This document shows, piece after piece, positions 33,298 to 46,964 of a stretch of 64,000 bases of DNA (position 1 is the stretch's first letter; each line of letters starts with the position of its first letter). The position numbers and the translations under genes were made by a program. A model generated the notes under the pieces. The model searched no databases. It had not been told where the DNA came from and worked only from the letters and a program-made list of their open reading frames with translations. Origin of the DNA: Escallonia rubra (taxonomy: Eukaryota; Streptophyta; Magnoliopsida; Escalloniales; Escalloniaceae); assembly GCA_033065855.1 (NCBI GenBank), contig JAVXUO010000271.1, positions 248,001-312,000 on the forward strand, written 5' to 3'.

Positions 33298-36200
33298 ATG
33301 GCTTACATTCCTCCCCACAAAAGGCATTCGAAGGACTCGGAGAGTTCATCCCCGACACCGGAGTCCCTCATTCCCCGACACGTCGAGAAGGGGAAGAATA
33401 TATATTCCTTGCAGGGTGTGAAAATCATATATGGGAATGATGCAATACACAGATGGTTTACTGTTGGCTTGGCAGACGAGATAGAGCTTTCTTCTGCGAC
33501 TTGTCTTAAACCTGTCTCATTTGAATCCATTGAGAGGAAGCGGGGAGAAAAACCTCTGGCTCTAGTGCTTAATGATCGTGTAAAAGAAGGTTTGTTGAAA
33601 TTTCCTTTTTTCCCCCAATCTTCTTTCACTGTCACATGTTAGGTTTGTTTGTAGCTCTAATATGTTTCTTTCTTTTTTCCCGTTCTTCCTTGTGCTATAT
33701 AGAGAATAAAGAAGTCACGGAGATCTTCTTAAACAGCCCATGGAATTTTGTAGCCGAAAATGTAAAGCAAGACCTGCTTTCGGCATTTGAAAAGGTGAAA
33801 AATGAAATAGAGAGCCAGGAGGTGGAAGAGGCGAAACCAAATCTGGTTGCTAGATTTGGCAAAATTCTTTTTCATGGGTTAGTAATCCTCCATTGCTCCT
33901 TATACAGTTGCGCGCCTTCAAATTATAATTATACATAAATTTTTACTGTTTCGCCTGAGATCTTCCTTTAAGGTTTGGCAATGTTGAATCTAAGTTGATA
34001 TTGCTTAACTGTACTAATTTAGATACCTGACAGTACGAAAATGAAAAGCCAAGGTAAAATATGGAATATTCTGGTTTAGGTTTTTCTTTTATGAAAAGGA
34101 CAACGATTTTGTTATTTATGTTTTTTTGGGTAATCTTACCTCCCCTGAGGCCTTTGTTCAAGACTTGAACTCTCACTTGGTTCCCAGAACTACAGAAAAT
34201 ATGTGCTTACCTCCCCCTACCAGATCTGACCCAATTATTCTTTATAAAAGTTAATATGTATGCAACATTTAATGTAAATATTACCACTGTGTAAGCACAA
34301 AGTTAAAGCATTTTATCCCTCCATCTCCATGTCTGCCAGGGACATAGCCTTGCATCCAGCAGCCATTAAGAATTACTACTTGCAGTGATGGTTGATAAGC
34401 AGTCAATATGCCACAATATCAACGGGCAAGAGGTTTAAAATACAAGAATTAAGAGGGCATCTAGTTAAGAAGATGGAGGAGGGTTCTTCATTCAGTGGTC
34501 GCTGGGAATAGAAAAACCACTTTAACCCAAAACTATGGTTGTGAAAGATAAAAAAAAATCACCATACATTTGGGCTTCATGAGATAAGTGATAAGAATTG
34601 CCGAACCTCACCAATTAATCACAGTAAAACTCTTGGTATATTCACATATGCCATTCTTTTACGGGGTCTTGATTCCATCAATGATGGTGGCAGTGCAAGG
34701 TGGCTTGTTGATGGTCCACAGGCATCTTGGTGGTGCTATCTTGTGGTCGGTTGTGTTTAAAGAATGTATAGATGATAATAGCAGAGAGGACTAAAGAAGG
34801 GACAGAGAGAGACTGCAGGGTAGTGGTTTGGAAATGAAATCGTTTTGCCGGTAAGGTAAATAATCGAGAGTATGTTCTGAAGTTGTGATAGCCGCGTAGC
34901 ACTTTCGAAATGAGGATGGAGTTTCCCCTTTTCTTTCCTTGAAATAAAACGAGAGCTAAAACGTCAAGAGAGCTGGTTGGGTGGATAGTCATCTGTTATA
35001 ATTTTCTTCTTGTGTACTGGTTCTAGAGCAAGAAATGGCTGTGGCTAAGGTTGACTTAAGTTTTTTTGGTTAGGTTGTTTATTTGGTGCCTGAGGGAGGG
35101 AAGGAGGGGTGGAGGTCAGATTTTCTTTTGCAATTATGGTCTGCTCACTACAGAGTATACTCCAATTCCTTTGTGGCTCCTCTAGAGTTCCAGTACTCGA
35201 CCATTCTGAGGAAGGATTTCTCACTGAGTAGGAGTGGTAAACATTATTGGCATCACGTTTTCTCTTTTGGTCCTTTTCTAATGGGCACTTTTACGATTGC
35301 AAATATTTTCGTTGTTCAGGAAATCCATCAAGAAGCCTGGGTTTCAGATGGGGAATCAGCTGTAAAAACAGTGCTGATATTGCCATATTGGTATCAAGGG
35401 TTGGGCGGGAACACATGGTGTCGCCTTAGCACGCTAACGTTAGAATAAGGAGGTGGTGTTACTGGAAGATGTGTTTGCTCAGATATGTCGGTGTGGAGTA
35501 CATGGATGTGGGGGACATAGGGGATTCTTTTCATGCGGTGACGATACTGGTGACTTGATGGACGATGATTCTGAGAAGTTTGAGTGCCTTGAGCTTGCGG
35601 AGACTCCAAGAAGTGCTTCATCGCTGGCTACACTATTATGTAGACTATTTGCGTCAAGGGGGCGGAGACGACCTGACAAAGGTTGATGCCAATGCATAAT
35701 AAGTGCAGAAACGAGTGGAGATGTCCCAGGATTGAGAAGTTCTGGTTCAATGATTTCAGGCTTGTCTGAATTTAGCAGATCTTTAGGCGCAGCCCAAGCT
35801 CTTTTGAAAGTAAATGGTGAGATCTAGAGAACCTTGGAGAGAGGCTTCTAACAAATGTTGTAGCAATCTTAAGGATTAGTAATCCTCCATTGCTCCTTAT
35901 AGATATGCGCACCTTCAAATTATAATTATACAGAATTTTTTAGTGTTTCACCTGAGATCTTCCTTTAATGTTTGGCAATGTTGAATCTAAGTTGATTTTG
36001 CTTAACTGTACTAATTTAGATACCTGACAGTACGAAAATGAAAAGCCAAGGTAAAATCTGGAATATTCTGGTTTAGGTTTATCTTTTATGAAAAGGACAA
36101 CGATTTTGTTATTTATGTTTTTTTGGGTAATCTTACTTCCCCTGAGGCCTATGTTCAAGACTTGAACTCTCACTTGGTTCCCAGAACTACAGAAAATAAG

Positions 36201-39200
36201 TGCTTACCCCCTACCGGATCTGACCCAATTATTCTTTATAAAGGTTAATATGTATGCAACATTTAACGTAAATATTACCACTGTGTAAGCACAAAGTTAA
36301 AGCATTTTATCCCTCCATCTCCATGTCTACCAGGGACATAGCCTTGCATCCAGCTGCCATTAAGAATTACTACTTGCAGTGGTGGTTGATAAGCAGTCAA
36401 TATGCCACAATATCAACGGGCAAGAGGTTTAAAATACAAGGATTAAGAGGGCATCTAGTTAAGAAGATGGAGGAGGGTTCTTCATTCACTGGTCGCTGGG
36501 AATAGAAAAACTACTTTAACCCAAAAAAAATCACCATACATTTGGGCTTCATGAGATAAGTGATAAGAATTGCCGAACCTCACCAATTATTCACATTAAA
36601 ACTCTTGGTATATTCACATATGCCATTCTTCTACGATGTCTTGATTCCATCAATGGTGGTGGCAGTGCAAGGTGGGGTGTTGATGGTCCACAGTGGCATC
36701 TTGGTGGTGCTATTTTGTGGTCGGTTGTGTTTAAAGAATGTATAGATGATAATAGCAGAGAGGACTAAAGAAGGGACAGAGAGAGACTGCAGGGTAGTGG
36801 TTTGGAAATGAAATCGTTTTGCTGGTAAGGTAAATAATCGAGAGTATGTTCTGAAGTTGTGATAGCCCGCGTAGCACTTTGGAAACGAGGATAGAGTTTC
36901 CCCTTTTCTTTCCTTGAAATAACACGAGAGCTAAAACGTCAAGCGAGCTGGTTGGGTGGAAAGTCATCTGTTATAATTTTCTTCTTGTGTACTGGTTCTA
37001 GAGCAAGAAATGGCTGTGGCTAAGGTTGACTTAAGTTTTTTTGGTTAGGTTGTTTACTTGGTGCCTGAGGGAGGGAAGGAGGGGTGGAGGTGTCAGATTT
37101 TCTTTTGCAATTATGGTCTGCTCACTACAGAGTATACTCCAATTCCTTTGTGGCTCCTCTAGAGTTCCAGTACTCGACCATTCTGAGGAAGGATTTCTCA
37201 CTGAGTAGGAGTGGTAAACATTATTGGCATCACGTGTTCTCTTTTGGTCCTTTTCTAATGAACACTTTTACGATTGCAAATATTTTCGTTGTTCAGGAAA
37301 TCCACCTCATAAATCAAACCAAAGGAATCACAAGCAACTTGAGTTCAGTTTATTTAATTTGGGTGTACGGTCGTTTGAGCTCTTATAGAGTGGAGGAGGA
37401 TGGTTTAGCGGTTTGTTTATTGGACTACTAACTGAGATAATTATGTGGATATTTGACGATGACTGTTTGAAAGGACCGGGGATGGAGATTAGGTTGCTCG
37501 GCGAAGGTGGGCTAGGGGATTAATTACCTAATTTGCAATGACTGAGCATCGAGTGTTTGTAACCTGGAAATTGACGATGCTAGACGATGGAGCTTGCAAG
37601 TGGGCAAGATGGCCAGGTCATGGAGTTGGACGACTGTCACAGAAGACAAATTCAAAATCCATTTTAAAGGTGATGAATGTACCTGTGCAATTATGGAATC
37701 ATAGAGATGGTAATGCGAATTGAGGAAAAAGAGGGTTTTTGTACATGTAGAGCTAAGTTTCGAAAGTGGTGTTTGTGCGATACCCCACGTCGGATGTAGG
37801 AGACTGTGAATGACCTTATAAGACTTTGCCTATGGCTAGCCCTTTTGAAGGAGGTCTTACATTGGGGCCGGTTGCCGACACTTTGAAGCTCGGATTTGCG
37901 ATCAAGTCGAGTTGCTGGAGGTTGGGACGCAAAGGCATACTCAAAGTTGGTTATCTTTTTGGCTTGTTGGCATTGTTCAACAATGGCTGACGAGAGGTTT
38001 CTAGCTATGAGCGACTAAGGTTGAGATTGGGAATTAGCGAGGACGCTATGACATACAGAGGAGAGAATGTGACATCGCACATCTTTGGGAGATTTTGTAA
38101 ATGGCCGTATAAGACTGCTAGATCTTAAGAGTACATACTTGGGTAGCCTTTTGAGGGACGCATTGCTGTGGTAGGTTTGTGGATTGGGTCGTTATACATA
38201 ATGGTTGGTTGCTTTTTGGATATCTTATGCCAGGATAGATTTTCAGCATTGAGTTGACTTGAGCTGGAAGGTAGCAAGTGGTGTTCGAGTAGTTGATATG
38301 AATTTGTATCTCTCTCTTTTGTTCACGTTAAGGTGGAGGTGAGAGATTTCTTCATGAGAGAAGGTAGGTTTGTCAGTTGAATCACTTTTATGTAGATTTG
38401 TGGGGCTGTTGATCACATAGAAAACCGGAACCTATGCAGTCTGGGAAAGGCCTTTTGACTTTTCAGTGGGTTTTTATCAAGGTTGGGGATGAGAAGGCTT
38501 CAAGAAACAGTCTCTACATGGGCAAGTTTTTGTCAGATGTTGGGAAAACTTACTACCGGTTGCGTGGACTATTATGAGGATTTTCCAACTTCTTCTGCCT
38601 CTGTGAGCGGACAGGATGTGGCTTGATAGAAGATCGATTTGTGCAAGTAGAATGCAAATCGAGAGGCAAACACCTTGGTGTATGAGCATTAGTAAATTGT
38701 AGCGGTGGAGAATGAAAGTCAGTTTGGGTTGGATTTTTTAGATATTTGGTCAAGAGGTAGTCGTCCTCGTACTGAATCGAGGCATCCTTCTTGGTCATGG
38801 ACTTTTTGGAGGCCTCATGCTTTGATGGGCTCTATGCTTCCTATGAAACCGTTTAGGGGAGTTGAGGCCTAATCATCTGAGACATTGAGGCCTAATATTT
38901 GGGAACTTAGGCAGACCCAACAAAGTGGACCACCGTCTTCTGATTGGTTTATGATGTTCTGACGGAGAAGCACAAAGTATTACTTTGAAAAACAGTGAAC
39001 GGACTAATTGAGTCCCCGAAGCAACTCTGAGCAATTTAATTTCCTTGTGGTTGTCGTTGAATCCATTTCTCTCTGTTGGGAGCTTGCACAGGTATGTTCT
39101 ATACAGCAGTAAGCTTGTTTCTGTTACAGGTGATCAAACCTAGTTAGAAGAGGCTGTTTGGAGTTTGGACTGATGAACGAGGGCCCAGTGTTGGGATTGC

Positions 39201-42200
39201 CAGTGATGGTCGTTTGGCCTCATTATTGGTGGCTGATGGCTCATCAAGAATTCTTTGGGGAAACTGAAGCCTGGTTTCAGATGGGGAATCAGCTGTAAAA
39301 ACAGTGCTGATATTGCCATATTGGTATCAAGGGTTGGGCTGGAACACATGGTGTCACCTTAGCACGCTAACGTTAGAATAAGGAGGTGGTGTTACTGGAA
39401 GATGTGTTTGCTCAGATAACATCTGTCGGTGTGGAGTACATGGATGTGGGGGACATAGGGGATTCTTTTCATGTGATGACGATACTGGTGACTTGATGGA
39501 CGATGATTCTGAGAAGTTTGAATGCCTTGAGCTTGAGTAGACTCCAAGAAGTGCTTCATCGCTGGCTACACTATTATGTAGACTATTTGCGTCAAGGGGG
39601 CGGAGACGACCTGACAAAGGTTGATGCCAATGGGTAATAAGGGCAGAAATGAGTGGAGATGTCCCAGGATTGAGAAGTTCTGGTTCAGTGATTTCAGGCT
39701 TGTCTGAATTTAGCAGATCTTTAGGCGCAGCCCAAGCTCTTTCGAAAGTAAATGGTGATATCTAGAGAACCTTGCAGAGAGGCTTCTAACAAATGTTGTA
39801 GCAATCTTAAGGGCTGGAAATTGAAGAGACTTTATGGTAGGAACGAGGGAAAAGATGGTGCTGTTGCAGTTTGAGCACCCAGAGAGGAGAGGAGAGCATC
39901 AAATGAGTTATACTCATTAGAATGTGGAAGCTTGTCGTGGTGTCTTCTCAAGTGACAGAGATGGAGATGGCTTCAAAACAAAAGTGTTCACACTGTGGGG
40001 AAATAGGTAGGCCGATTAGGGCTTTGTTGAGGGCGATGGGAATGCTAAGGTATTCTCCTGAACTGGAACAGATGAGTTTTCTGGTGTTGGCTGCACAGGT
40101 ATCTATTTCCTTCTCTTGAATGAGGTTAGTAGTGTGACAATTGATTAGGATGAAGTATTTGCAGAAGGGTCCGATACTTGCGCTGAATAAAGGGTAACTT
40201 GTCAAAAGAGCAAAAAGAACCTCAACTTCTACTAGCAAAGAGAAAGTAGTAACGGGTTTTGGACAAAAAATACTTGTGATTGAGATTGATTTCTAGTCAC
40301 CTTGAAACCACTGCCTATAGGTTAGCCAATTGAATGATTCCTCTTGTTTCAACATAGTACATAATAGATATTTTCACGGCAAAACATCTGTTGCTCTCAA
40401 TGTAGCAATCCGCAAAGCCTAGTGCTCAGTTATGTGAAACAAACTTTTTCACACATCTTCTGCACCTCAATGGAAATGCACTTTGATTTTGTTAAACATT
40501 ACTCAATGCAGGAGCCGTTCAGTAAATCTAGAATCCGTCAGTAGTAGTTCTGTTGCTGAATATACGTTGAGGCAACTTCAGAGATCGTTTTACACAAATC
40601 TGTCTTCTTCATTTGTAAATCACATTATCAATAATGCTGTGCCAACGGCTGGACTTGAGCTTGAAAAGGTGAAGAAGATATACCATGTTAAGGTACCATT
40701 TTTCTGGTTTTTTTATTTATCAAAAAAAAATTCTGTATAGTTCTTACACATTGTTTTCTTGATGAAAAATTGCTTAATTAATTTGGGCTAATCTTGTGTA
40801 GATCTCTGATAAAATGCGACCTGACTCAACCATTTCATGCAAATGCTCTGTGAAGCAAGATTTCGAAAATCTTGAACTATACAAGGTAAGTAATTTGTTT
40901 CTAGTTAAAAAACTTTATGCATGATTTGTCTCTTTTATACCCTCATTTTTATATGGGATTCTGATTTGATCAATCTCATAGATAAGAAAATTGTCAATCA
41001 TATGTGTTTCTAATTAGTGTTTCTGTAAAATTAGTTAAACCCACTGGGGCATTGTTCACCTAAACTGAATGCTCTTTTTGGTATTTTATCCTGCTTTACT
41101 TTCTGCACTAAGAGTTAATTGAGTTTACTAATGGAGGCTTGCTTTGTTGTATTTACTTCTTCTAGATTGAATTGAACCAAGTTCGTTACCTGGTTGCTGA
41201 CATGTCGTGTCTTGGTAAAAACATTGACCTGAGGCTGATGCTCTGCACCAAGAGAATCATAACTTCTTTGACTGTGAGTTATCTTACTGGCTTGTAGATC
41301 TTGACTACTTAATAAGTGCAAATCACTGGATCGTCTTGGTTCTGCTGAAACTCAGATGCAGGGTCAAGCAAAGTATCAGTTAGGTAGTTGCCGTTCTGTA
41401 CTACAAAAATGGTCCTCCTCCTTTTGTCTTTGCAAGGCCTTTTCCATTTTGTAGCCTGGACATATGACCTTATTCATCCCATTGTGTGATTTTCCTAGTG
41501 ACTTACTAAGGAAAATTGTATGACTATGAACAAAATTAACTCTCTTTTCTTATGTACTGTGCCTGGAGTTGCGTGCTGGCACCATTTGCTTCAAGCTGCA
41601 CGGTTAAGGAAGTATCTGTGCCTCCTATTTTTTTTATCTAGCCCACATTCTGGTGTAGTCTGCTTGGAGATAATTGCCAAACAAGGCTATTTTTCAGTAA
41701 TTTTAAGTGCAGTTCCTTCACTAAACTTCCCTTCAAGTTGGAAACTCGATTGAAACTATGAGGGCAAGTAAAATCATCTGAGCTTTCTTAGGTAGTACTT
41801 AAAACAAACTTCCCGCATGAAATTCTGACTTGTCCAACTGCCTTGTACTGTCCAGGATGATGAGATGCATAGCATAAGGAGTATAATCAGTTCAGCTGTT
41901 CTAGACCCTGAAGTGAAGGGTGGGTTGAGATGGCCTTTGGGGAAGGAGTCTGGCGAGCGCTACACTGTTGTTGGGGTTTGGTATACAGATGCTAAAGCAT
42001 TTACAAGTTCATCAGCTAGACTTAAAATTAGACATGCAGACCGATTTGATTTTAGATCATCAGTTGGGGAAGCTACAGAAGAGGTCAGTCTGAAATTGAA
42101 GGGAATTACAGCAAAGTTGCAGGTAAGTTGTTCTGGTAGAGGTATCATGTTATATCCTGGAGTAATATGTTATTATCTGTTCTATGCTTGCTGACAAGAT

Positions 42201-45200
42201 ACTAGATGCATTATTTTAAAATTATTGCGCTCCTATGAATTTATTTGACGTATTGTTGTGTATCTTGTAACTATTTGTCTTTTGCTGATAACTTTTGTTC
42301 ATGTGTGCGTCTGAGTGTATAGGAGTACTTCTAAACGAATAAAGATGTCTCTTTGTTTGGCAGTCCTGTTGTATTTGATTGGTATTTCTGCAATCTAAAG
42401 TATATTCTTTGGATGTTAAATGCCGCTGACTTTTTCGCATTACTAGGATATACATCTCATTTAGTATCTTAAAGAAGAAATGATCTGTAATTTGCACTAA
42501 GGTGAAAAAAACGGGAAGCCATACCGTCTCTCTGGTTCGTCTATCCTTGTTTTTCTCTTGTGACCCAACTCTCAGAAGGTAACTACTGCCAATGGCTTTA
42601 AGCTTTTTTGGCTTTGAATACCACATATAATGCATTGGAGGATATGTTCTTGGCAACCACATTGGGACCAGAAGGGAACCCAGTTTGTAGCTTCACTGCA
42701 CTTCTTACCCACCCCACCCCCAGAGTACTTTAGTATTAGAATTTAACGACACGAAGACATCTACATATGTTGTGGTCATCTATATACCCTTATAAAATGA
42801 GCACAAAGTCCTTTAAGCTTGTCTGCCACTTTTTTGGCAGTTTGTGTATGATGTCAATTCCAATTGAGGCCTCTCCTACTCTACGGACTACACTATTACA
42901 TACTTGCCATTCTCGTACATAGCATTGGATATATCCCCTAATTACATAACCTGCCATTGCATATATGCCCAATTCCCCTCATCCACTCACCGACTCACCG
43001 CCACTCCGCCGCAAACGGTGTTCTCTTCCTGTAAGTTATTTTCACTCAGAAATATGGGGGGTGTGTGTGTGTGAGAGAGAGATAGAGGGGTATTTTAAAG
43101 GCTAAGTTGGGTTTTCCAGAGGAAATCTGAAGCAGGCCTTTGCTTTACTGAGACTCATGGGCAAACGGGTTTTTTGTTTCCCATTAATCCGTGGCGGACG
43201 ACGGTGCGGCCGGTCATGAGATGGCGGCGTTCGGTGATGGATATGGCCGACTGTGGTGAGGGTGAAACTGTACGGTGGATGTCGGTGAGGTTGGAATGGA
43301 CGGGGATGGCAGTGACGTTGGGAGTGGATGTAGCTGCTGTGGACGGTGGAAGTGGACGAGGGGAGTGGAGGCGACAGCGGACGTGGACGGTAGGCCATGG
43401 CTCTGTGAGCTGGTTGTGTGTAGTGTGGACCTTGGGGTTATGCAACTGTCCTGTGTTGTGTGTGACAGATTGTGTGGGTCAGTGAGTGAGAGAGAGAGAG
43501 AGGGGAGGCAGTGGCAGATCGGAGAGAGAGGTGTTATAGGGAAAGAGGAGACAATGAAACCCTTGTCTAAATACGAAATTTTTTCATATATTATTACATA
43601 ACCTTATAGATAAGATGTGGTTAACGAAATAAGATGTTATAAGTTACATATCTTTCGTACTTTTATCTTTCATACTTGATTGGTTGTTATGATCATGAAT
43701 GCAGCTTTATATTTAGCAAACGAAACCCACTGCCACTTTTGGTTAGTTGCACCGCTTAGCTTTTTAGTCTATCTATCCTGATTATGAATTTTTGAATAAT
43801 GAGCCGGTGAGTATTAGTTGCTTGCAGTGGTGTAGGGAAGGGGGGAGCATAGTTGGCATGTGCCCACGTCCACACCTTTAGGAAAAGAGTTGTTTTTAGG
43901 TAACCCCTATATTGATGGTTGTTTTTACTTTGGTGCCTATTGAGAATTTTATGGATTTGGTGTTTTATGAAACCATTGTTCTTTACTCCGGATACAAGAG
44001 TAGAGTTACTCGTACCAAATACCATAGAGGAAATTCAAAACTCTAAATCTTTTCACTTTTGTCGTTATACGTCTTTAGGTAACACATTTTGATTCCTTTT
44101 AAGAATATACTTAGTTGATGTCAATCTCAAAGGTATAGTGCTAGTCACTAAGCAGATTTGTGGGTAGTTTTTTTCAGAAAGGCATTGTAAGCTTTATGTT
44201 TGTTAGTATTTCGTTTCAACTAAGCACGTGAAGGCTATGTCGAAATTCTGATGCTCACCTTGTATAAATATTCTGGCTCTGCCACTGGTTGCTTGTTAAA
44301 ATTTGATTTTTTTTGCCTGAATTCGTTCTAAGGCTTTTTTAAATCAATGAGGACTATGATCATGTCAAAATTACTCCAAGTTTGACTTTCAAGGAGTGAA
44401 TGCTTAATCTCAGAGCTTCTGGCTTGATTGTACTTTGCGGTTGATGGTCAATGCAGGAATAGCGGTCTCTCCTCTAATTTCGTTTGGTCATTTCCCTTTA
44501 CCAGGAATAGCAGTCTCTTCTCGTATTTCTATCCATAACCTGGTGAAGTATCCTGTCGAAGAAATTGGGTGTACATAAATTTTGTTAGTATCAGTTGTGG
44601 GGGGACGAGGGTTAGAAACTGTGGGTTGCTTTAGTTCACATCCCCACAGGGCCGAAGACTACAGTTTCAAATTTCAATTTACACATGCATAATTAGCTTG
44701 GTATCTAAGAAAGCGCGGTATTCTCAATCTCGCAAATACTCAAATCACATTACATTTTCAGTTGTTACAGTAATAATAGCTTCGTGACTCCCGTGCGCTT
44801 TGGCAATAATGGTTTCCTGACACGCGCATGGGGGTCTTACTAGTTGAGTGAAACATATATTCAAACACTTCTCGTCTTCCACAAAGGCAGTAGTTTTTGC
44901 CTCCACACCACGTCCTCCCACTCCCACACCCCAGCCACAGTCACCGCCCACCGTATATGTGACCACGGGGGATGCACAGGGGTACTAGATCTTCAATTGC
45001 ATCCAATTCCTCTGTCCCTCCCCATCGGGGATTTTCAGATACTAACTTGTCTTGGTTCTTGAATTAAAAGCTGGCGTAATGTGAAGTCTATTGTTGCTAT
45101 AGTATTGTAGTTTCTTGCTGGAGATGAATCAATACGTGCCTCCCATCTTTTGCAGGAAAAGTGTGTTGACATTGACCTGGTGTCTGAAATGCTTAAAGAC

Positions 45201-45239
45201 AACTTGAAGCTCATATGGGAGAGCTTCTTATGGGAGTAA
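33298..45239 (+). CDS. Uncharacterised plant protein, MAYIPPHKRH family
   Basis: Seven coding exons: 33298-33589, 33703-33877, 40512-40692, 40802-40885, 41166-41273, 41856-42122 and 45156-45239 (TAA). All junctions are GT-AG with matching phases, giving about 396 residues. The N-terminus MAYIPPHKRHSKD is followed by a Ser/Pro-rich linker, then a folded part with RWFTVGLADE, SPWNFVAENVKQDLLSAFE, LVARFGKILFHG, TLRQLQRSFYTNLSSSF, IELNQVRYLVADMSCL, DLRLMLCTKRIITSLT, GGLRWPLGKESGERYTVVG, ADRFDFRSSVGEA and DNLKLIWESFLWE. This matches, from memory, a conserved plant family of unknown function, I believe DUF7903. No signal peptide, membrane segment or catalytic motif is seen, so a soluble intracellular protein is likely. 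Introns 2 (6.6 kb) and 6 (3.0 kb) are enlarged by repeats. The start is the first ATG after a likely leader-intron acceptor at 33267. Confidence 0.85.
33879..35874. repeat. Intron segmental duplication, copy 1 (2.0 kb)
   Basis: The first ~1.44 kb (33879-35320) matches 35876-37303. The rest (about 35335-35874) matches 39269-39812. Copy 1 thus equals copy 2 without the 1.97-kb segment 37304-39268. Identity by eye is around 95%. The left boundary falls at the donor of exon 2. Open frames inside are not conserved between copies. Confidence 0.88.
35876..39812. repeat. Intron segmental duplication, copy 2 (3.9 kb)
   Basis: Direct repeat partner of 33879-35874, carrying an additional segment at 37304-39268. 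That extra segment holds two related blocks, near 37777 (ACCCCACGTCGGATGTAGGAG) and 38050 (TGACATCGCACATCTTTGGG), each followed by TATAAGACT. They look like degraded ends of a small LTR or TRIM-type element. Confidence 0.85.
39813..40511. other. End of intron 2, unassigned
   Basis: A short open frame codes KCSHCGEIG, a partial zinc-knuckle-like motif that could come from a retroelement gag, but too little remains to assign. The intron ends with AATGCAG before exon 3. Confidence 0.35.
42123..43824. other. Intron 6, first part, no gene
   Basis: Mostly AT-rich. A GC-rich island at 43170-43490 with GTGG/GACGG words has open frames on both strands and no recognisable product. A GT/GA microsatellite lies at 43062-43090 and a GA run at 43486-43504. 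The island resembles the interiors of the Mutator-like elements, but I found no flanking duplication. Confidence 0.4.
43825..44287. mobile_element. hAT-type non-autonomous element in intron 6
   Basis: An exact 8-bp duplication GTTGCTTG flanks the element (43817-43824 and 44288-44295). The left end is CAGTGGTGTAGGG. The right end TCTGGCTCTGCCACTG reads CAGTGGCAGAGCCAGA in reverse. Ends and duplication length are typical of hAT elements. It is the same family as the element at 49975-51155 and has no transposase. Confidence 0.88.
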
Positions 45240-46964
45240 TATGTACAGTTCAACAATTGTGTTAACATTTGGTTATGACGTTAATGCACAAGTTACAGCT
45301 GCACATGGTTTCATTTTACAAAGCTTGACTACATGTAGTGTGGCAAATCACACCCAACACATTGTGGTTTGCAATTGTCTTCACCAAGCCCCTTCCCGTT
45401 AAGAATCCGTCACCAAGTATAACGGATAAGTGTTATGAAGCGTAATACGTGAAAATTAATTTTTTTTATATTTTTTTTTTTGAGAAAATATAGAAATATA
45501 TACCATGAGAACTAAGACTTTATATCAAAACTAACTCTTTAAGTACTTAAAATTGTAAAACAGCCCCCCTAAGCCAAAATCGAACCATGACTACCCATCA
45601 ATCACCGCAAAGCTCTTTCTCCGTGGCCACCATCTCCATCCACAATTGAAAGCCGAAACTTCTGCATTTCTTATTTTTTTCTCGAGTTCCATTGTACCGA
45701 CCATCATCTTTTGTGAAGAAACGGAGATGTTAGGCAAATTAACGCCACCCTTATTTCTATCTCAATGATATGCATTTGAATTGAGTCATTTCGGTGTGGC
45801 AAGTTGGTATTCAGAGCTTAATTCTAGTCGACTAGGGCAAAGACACCAATTCCTTCAAAACAGAAGCTCGCGCTAAGTTCTGTACCTTGCATGAACGAGT
45901 TGAGATGCTCAATTCCTAGTTCTCGCAAAACCCAGATTGAATGGACTAGTTGGAGACGTAGGTCAAGGATCAAATTGACTTGGCTATGCATCGACCAAGG
46001 ATCAACTTGACTTGGTTGTGCATGAGCGGATCAAGGTCTTTCATAGGTTGTTAAACCCCTCTCGAGCAGCAGATCACATATCTTGAATGATGGAGGAAGA
46101 GCAAGGCAATTTTATGGTGCAGATACGTGGAGGACGAGATCTAGAGTCCGAATTTCCAGAATTACCACGGGAGTTGATTTATCTGAATGTCTTCTTTAAA
46201 ACTTCTTCCTTACCTGAAGATGCAAGCAGCAAATAATTCTGGATCATTCCACCTAAACTCAAGCTACTATCCTCAACCTGAGATCTACTTGTTAAGGATT
46301 GTTCCAACACTAACCAATTTCAGAGCAAAAGCGAATGGACATAAGCCTAGATTTTGTAAAGGGTTACCTAACTCTCTAGAGGCTTTGATCCCATAAACTT
46401 GGTGGTAGACATGTTGAACAAATATCAACCATTTGGCCCGTTTAAAAATCCTTCAAAGGTTCACACATATAGCCAAAATCTTCCTTGGAAACCATTTTCA
46501 AAACGGTATGTCAGCCAACATTATCGCCGATAGACATGAGATACTTGTGAGCCAATTCTGCCAGCAAACTCTACAAATTGGTTGGAACCACACTCCATCA
46601 CAACACCTGGTACCACCCTCAAATGTAACGGAGAAACTGAGAGGGATAATCGATATTTGTAGCAGTACCTCAGGAGCTTAACACTCGTGCAAACCACTGC
46701 ACTAGAGTCTAGAGCAAGTGGTTGGCCTTTGCTCAGTGGTGGTATATGATATTACTTATAATCACTTTTCTCTTTAGATGTCACTATTCAAGGCCCTTTT
46801 TTGTTATGGGCCTTGTACCATGAGGTTATCAAACATAACCACACCTTAGTAACTGTATTGGATGAGTAACTGCAACACAAGGCTACTGAATGTTAACAAA
46901 GATAACTTATAAGGCGCAACATAAGATGAGACGGAATTTCGATCACCACCAGAATGATAGTGAG
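45240..46964. other. Intergenic, old unclassified repeats
   Basis: 3' flank of the MAYIPPHKRH gene, then unclassified sequence. The stretch around 45780-46690 may derive from a retrotransposon, but no domain survives well enough to prove it. No gene supported. Confidence 0.4.

Noticed and set aside
35083..37431. Open frames VYSNSFVAPLEFQYSTIL...SGKHYWHHVF as a gene
   Set aside because: Present in both copies of an intron duplication, with different downstream frames and stops; no start context, no splice partners.
43170..43500. Small GC-rich gene in intron 6 of the MAYIPPHKRH gene
   Set aside because: Open frames exist on both strands simultaneously and none has a known motif. The composition resembles transposon cores seen elsewhere in the window.
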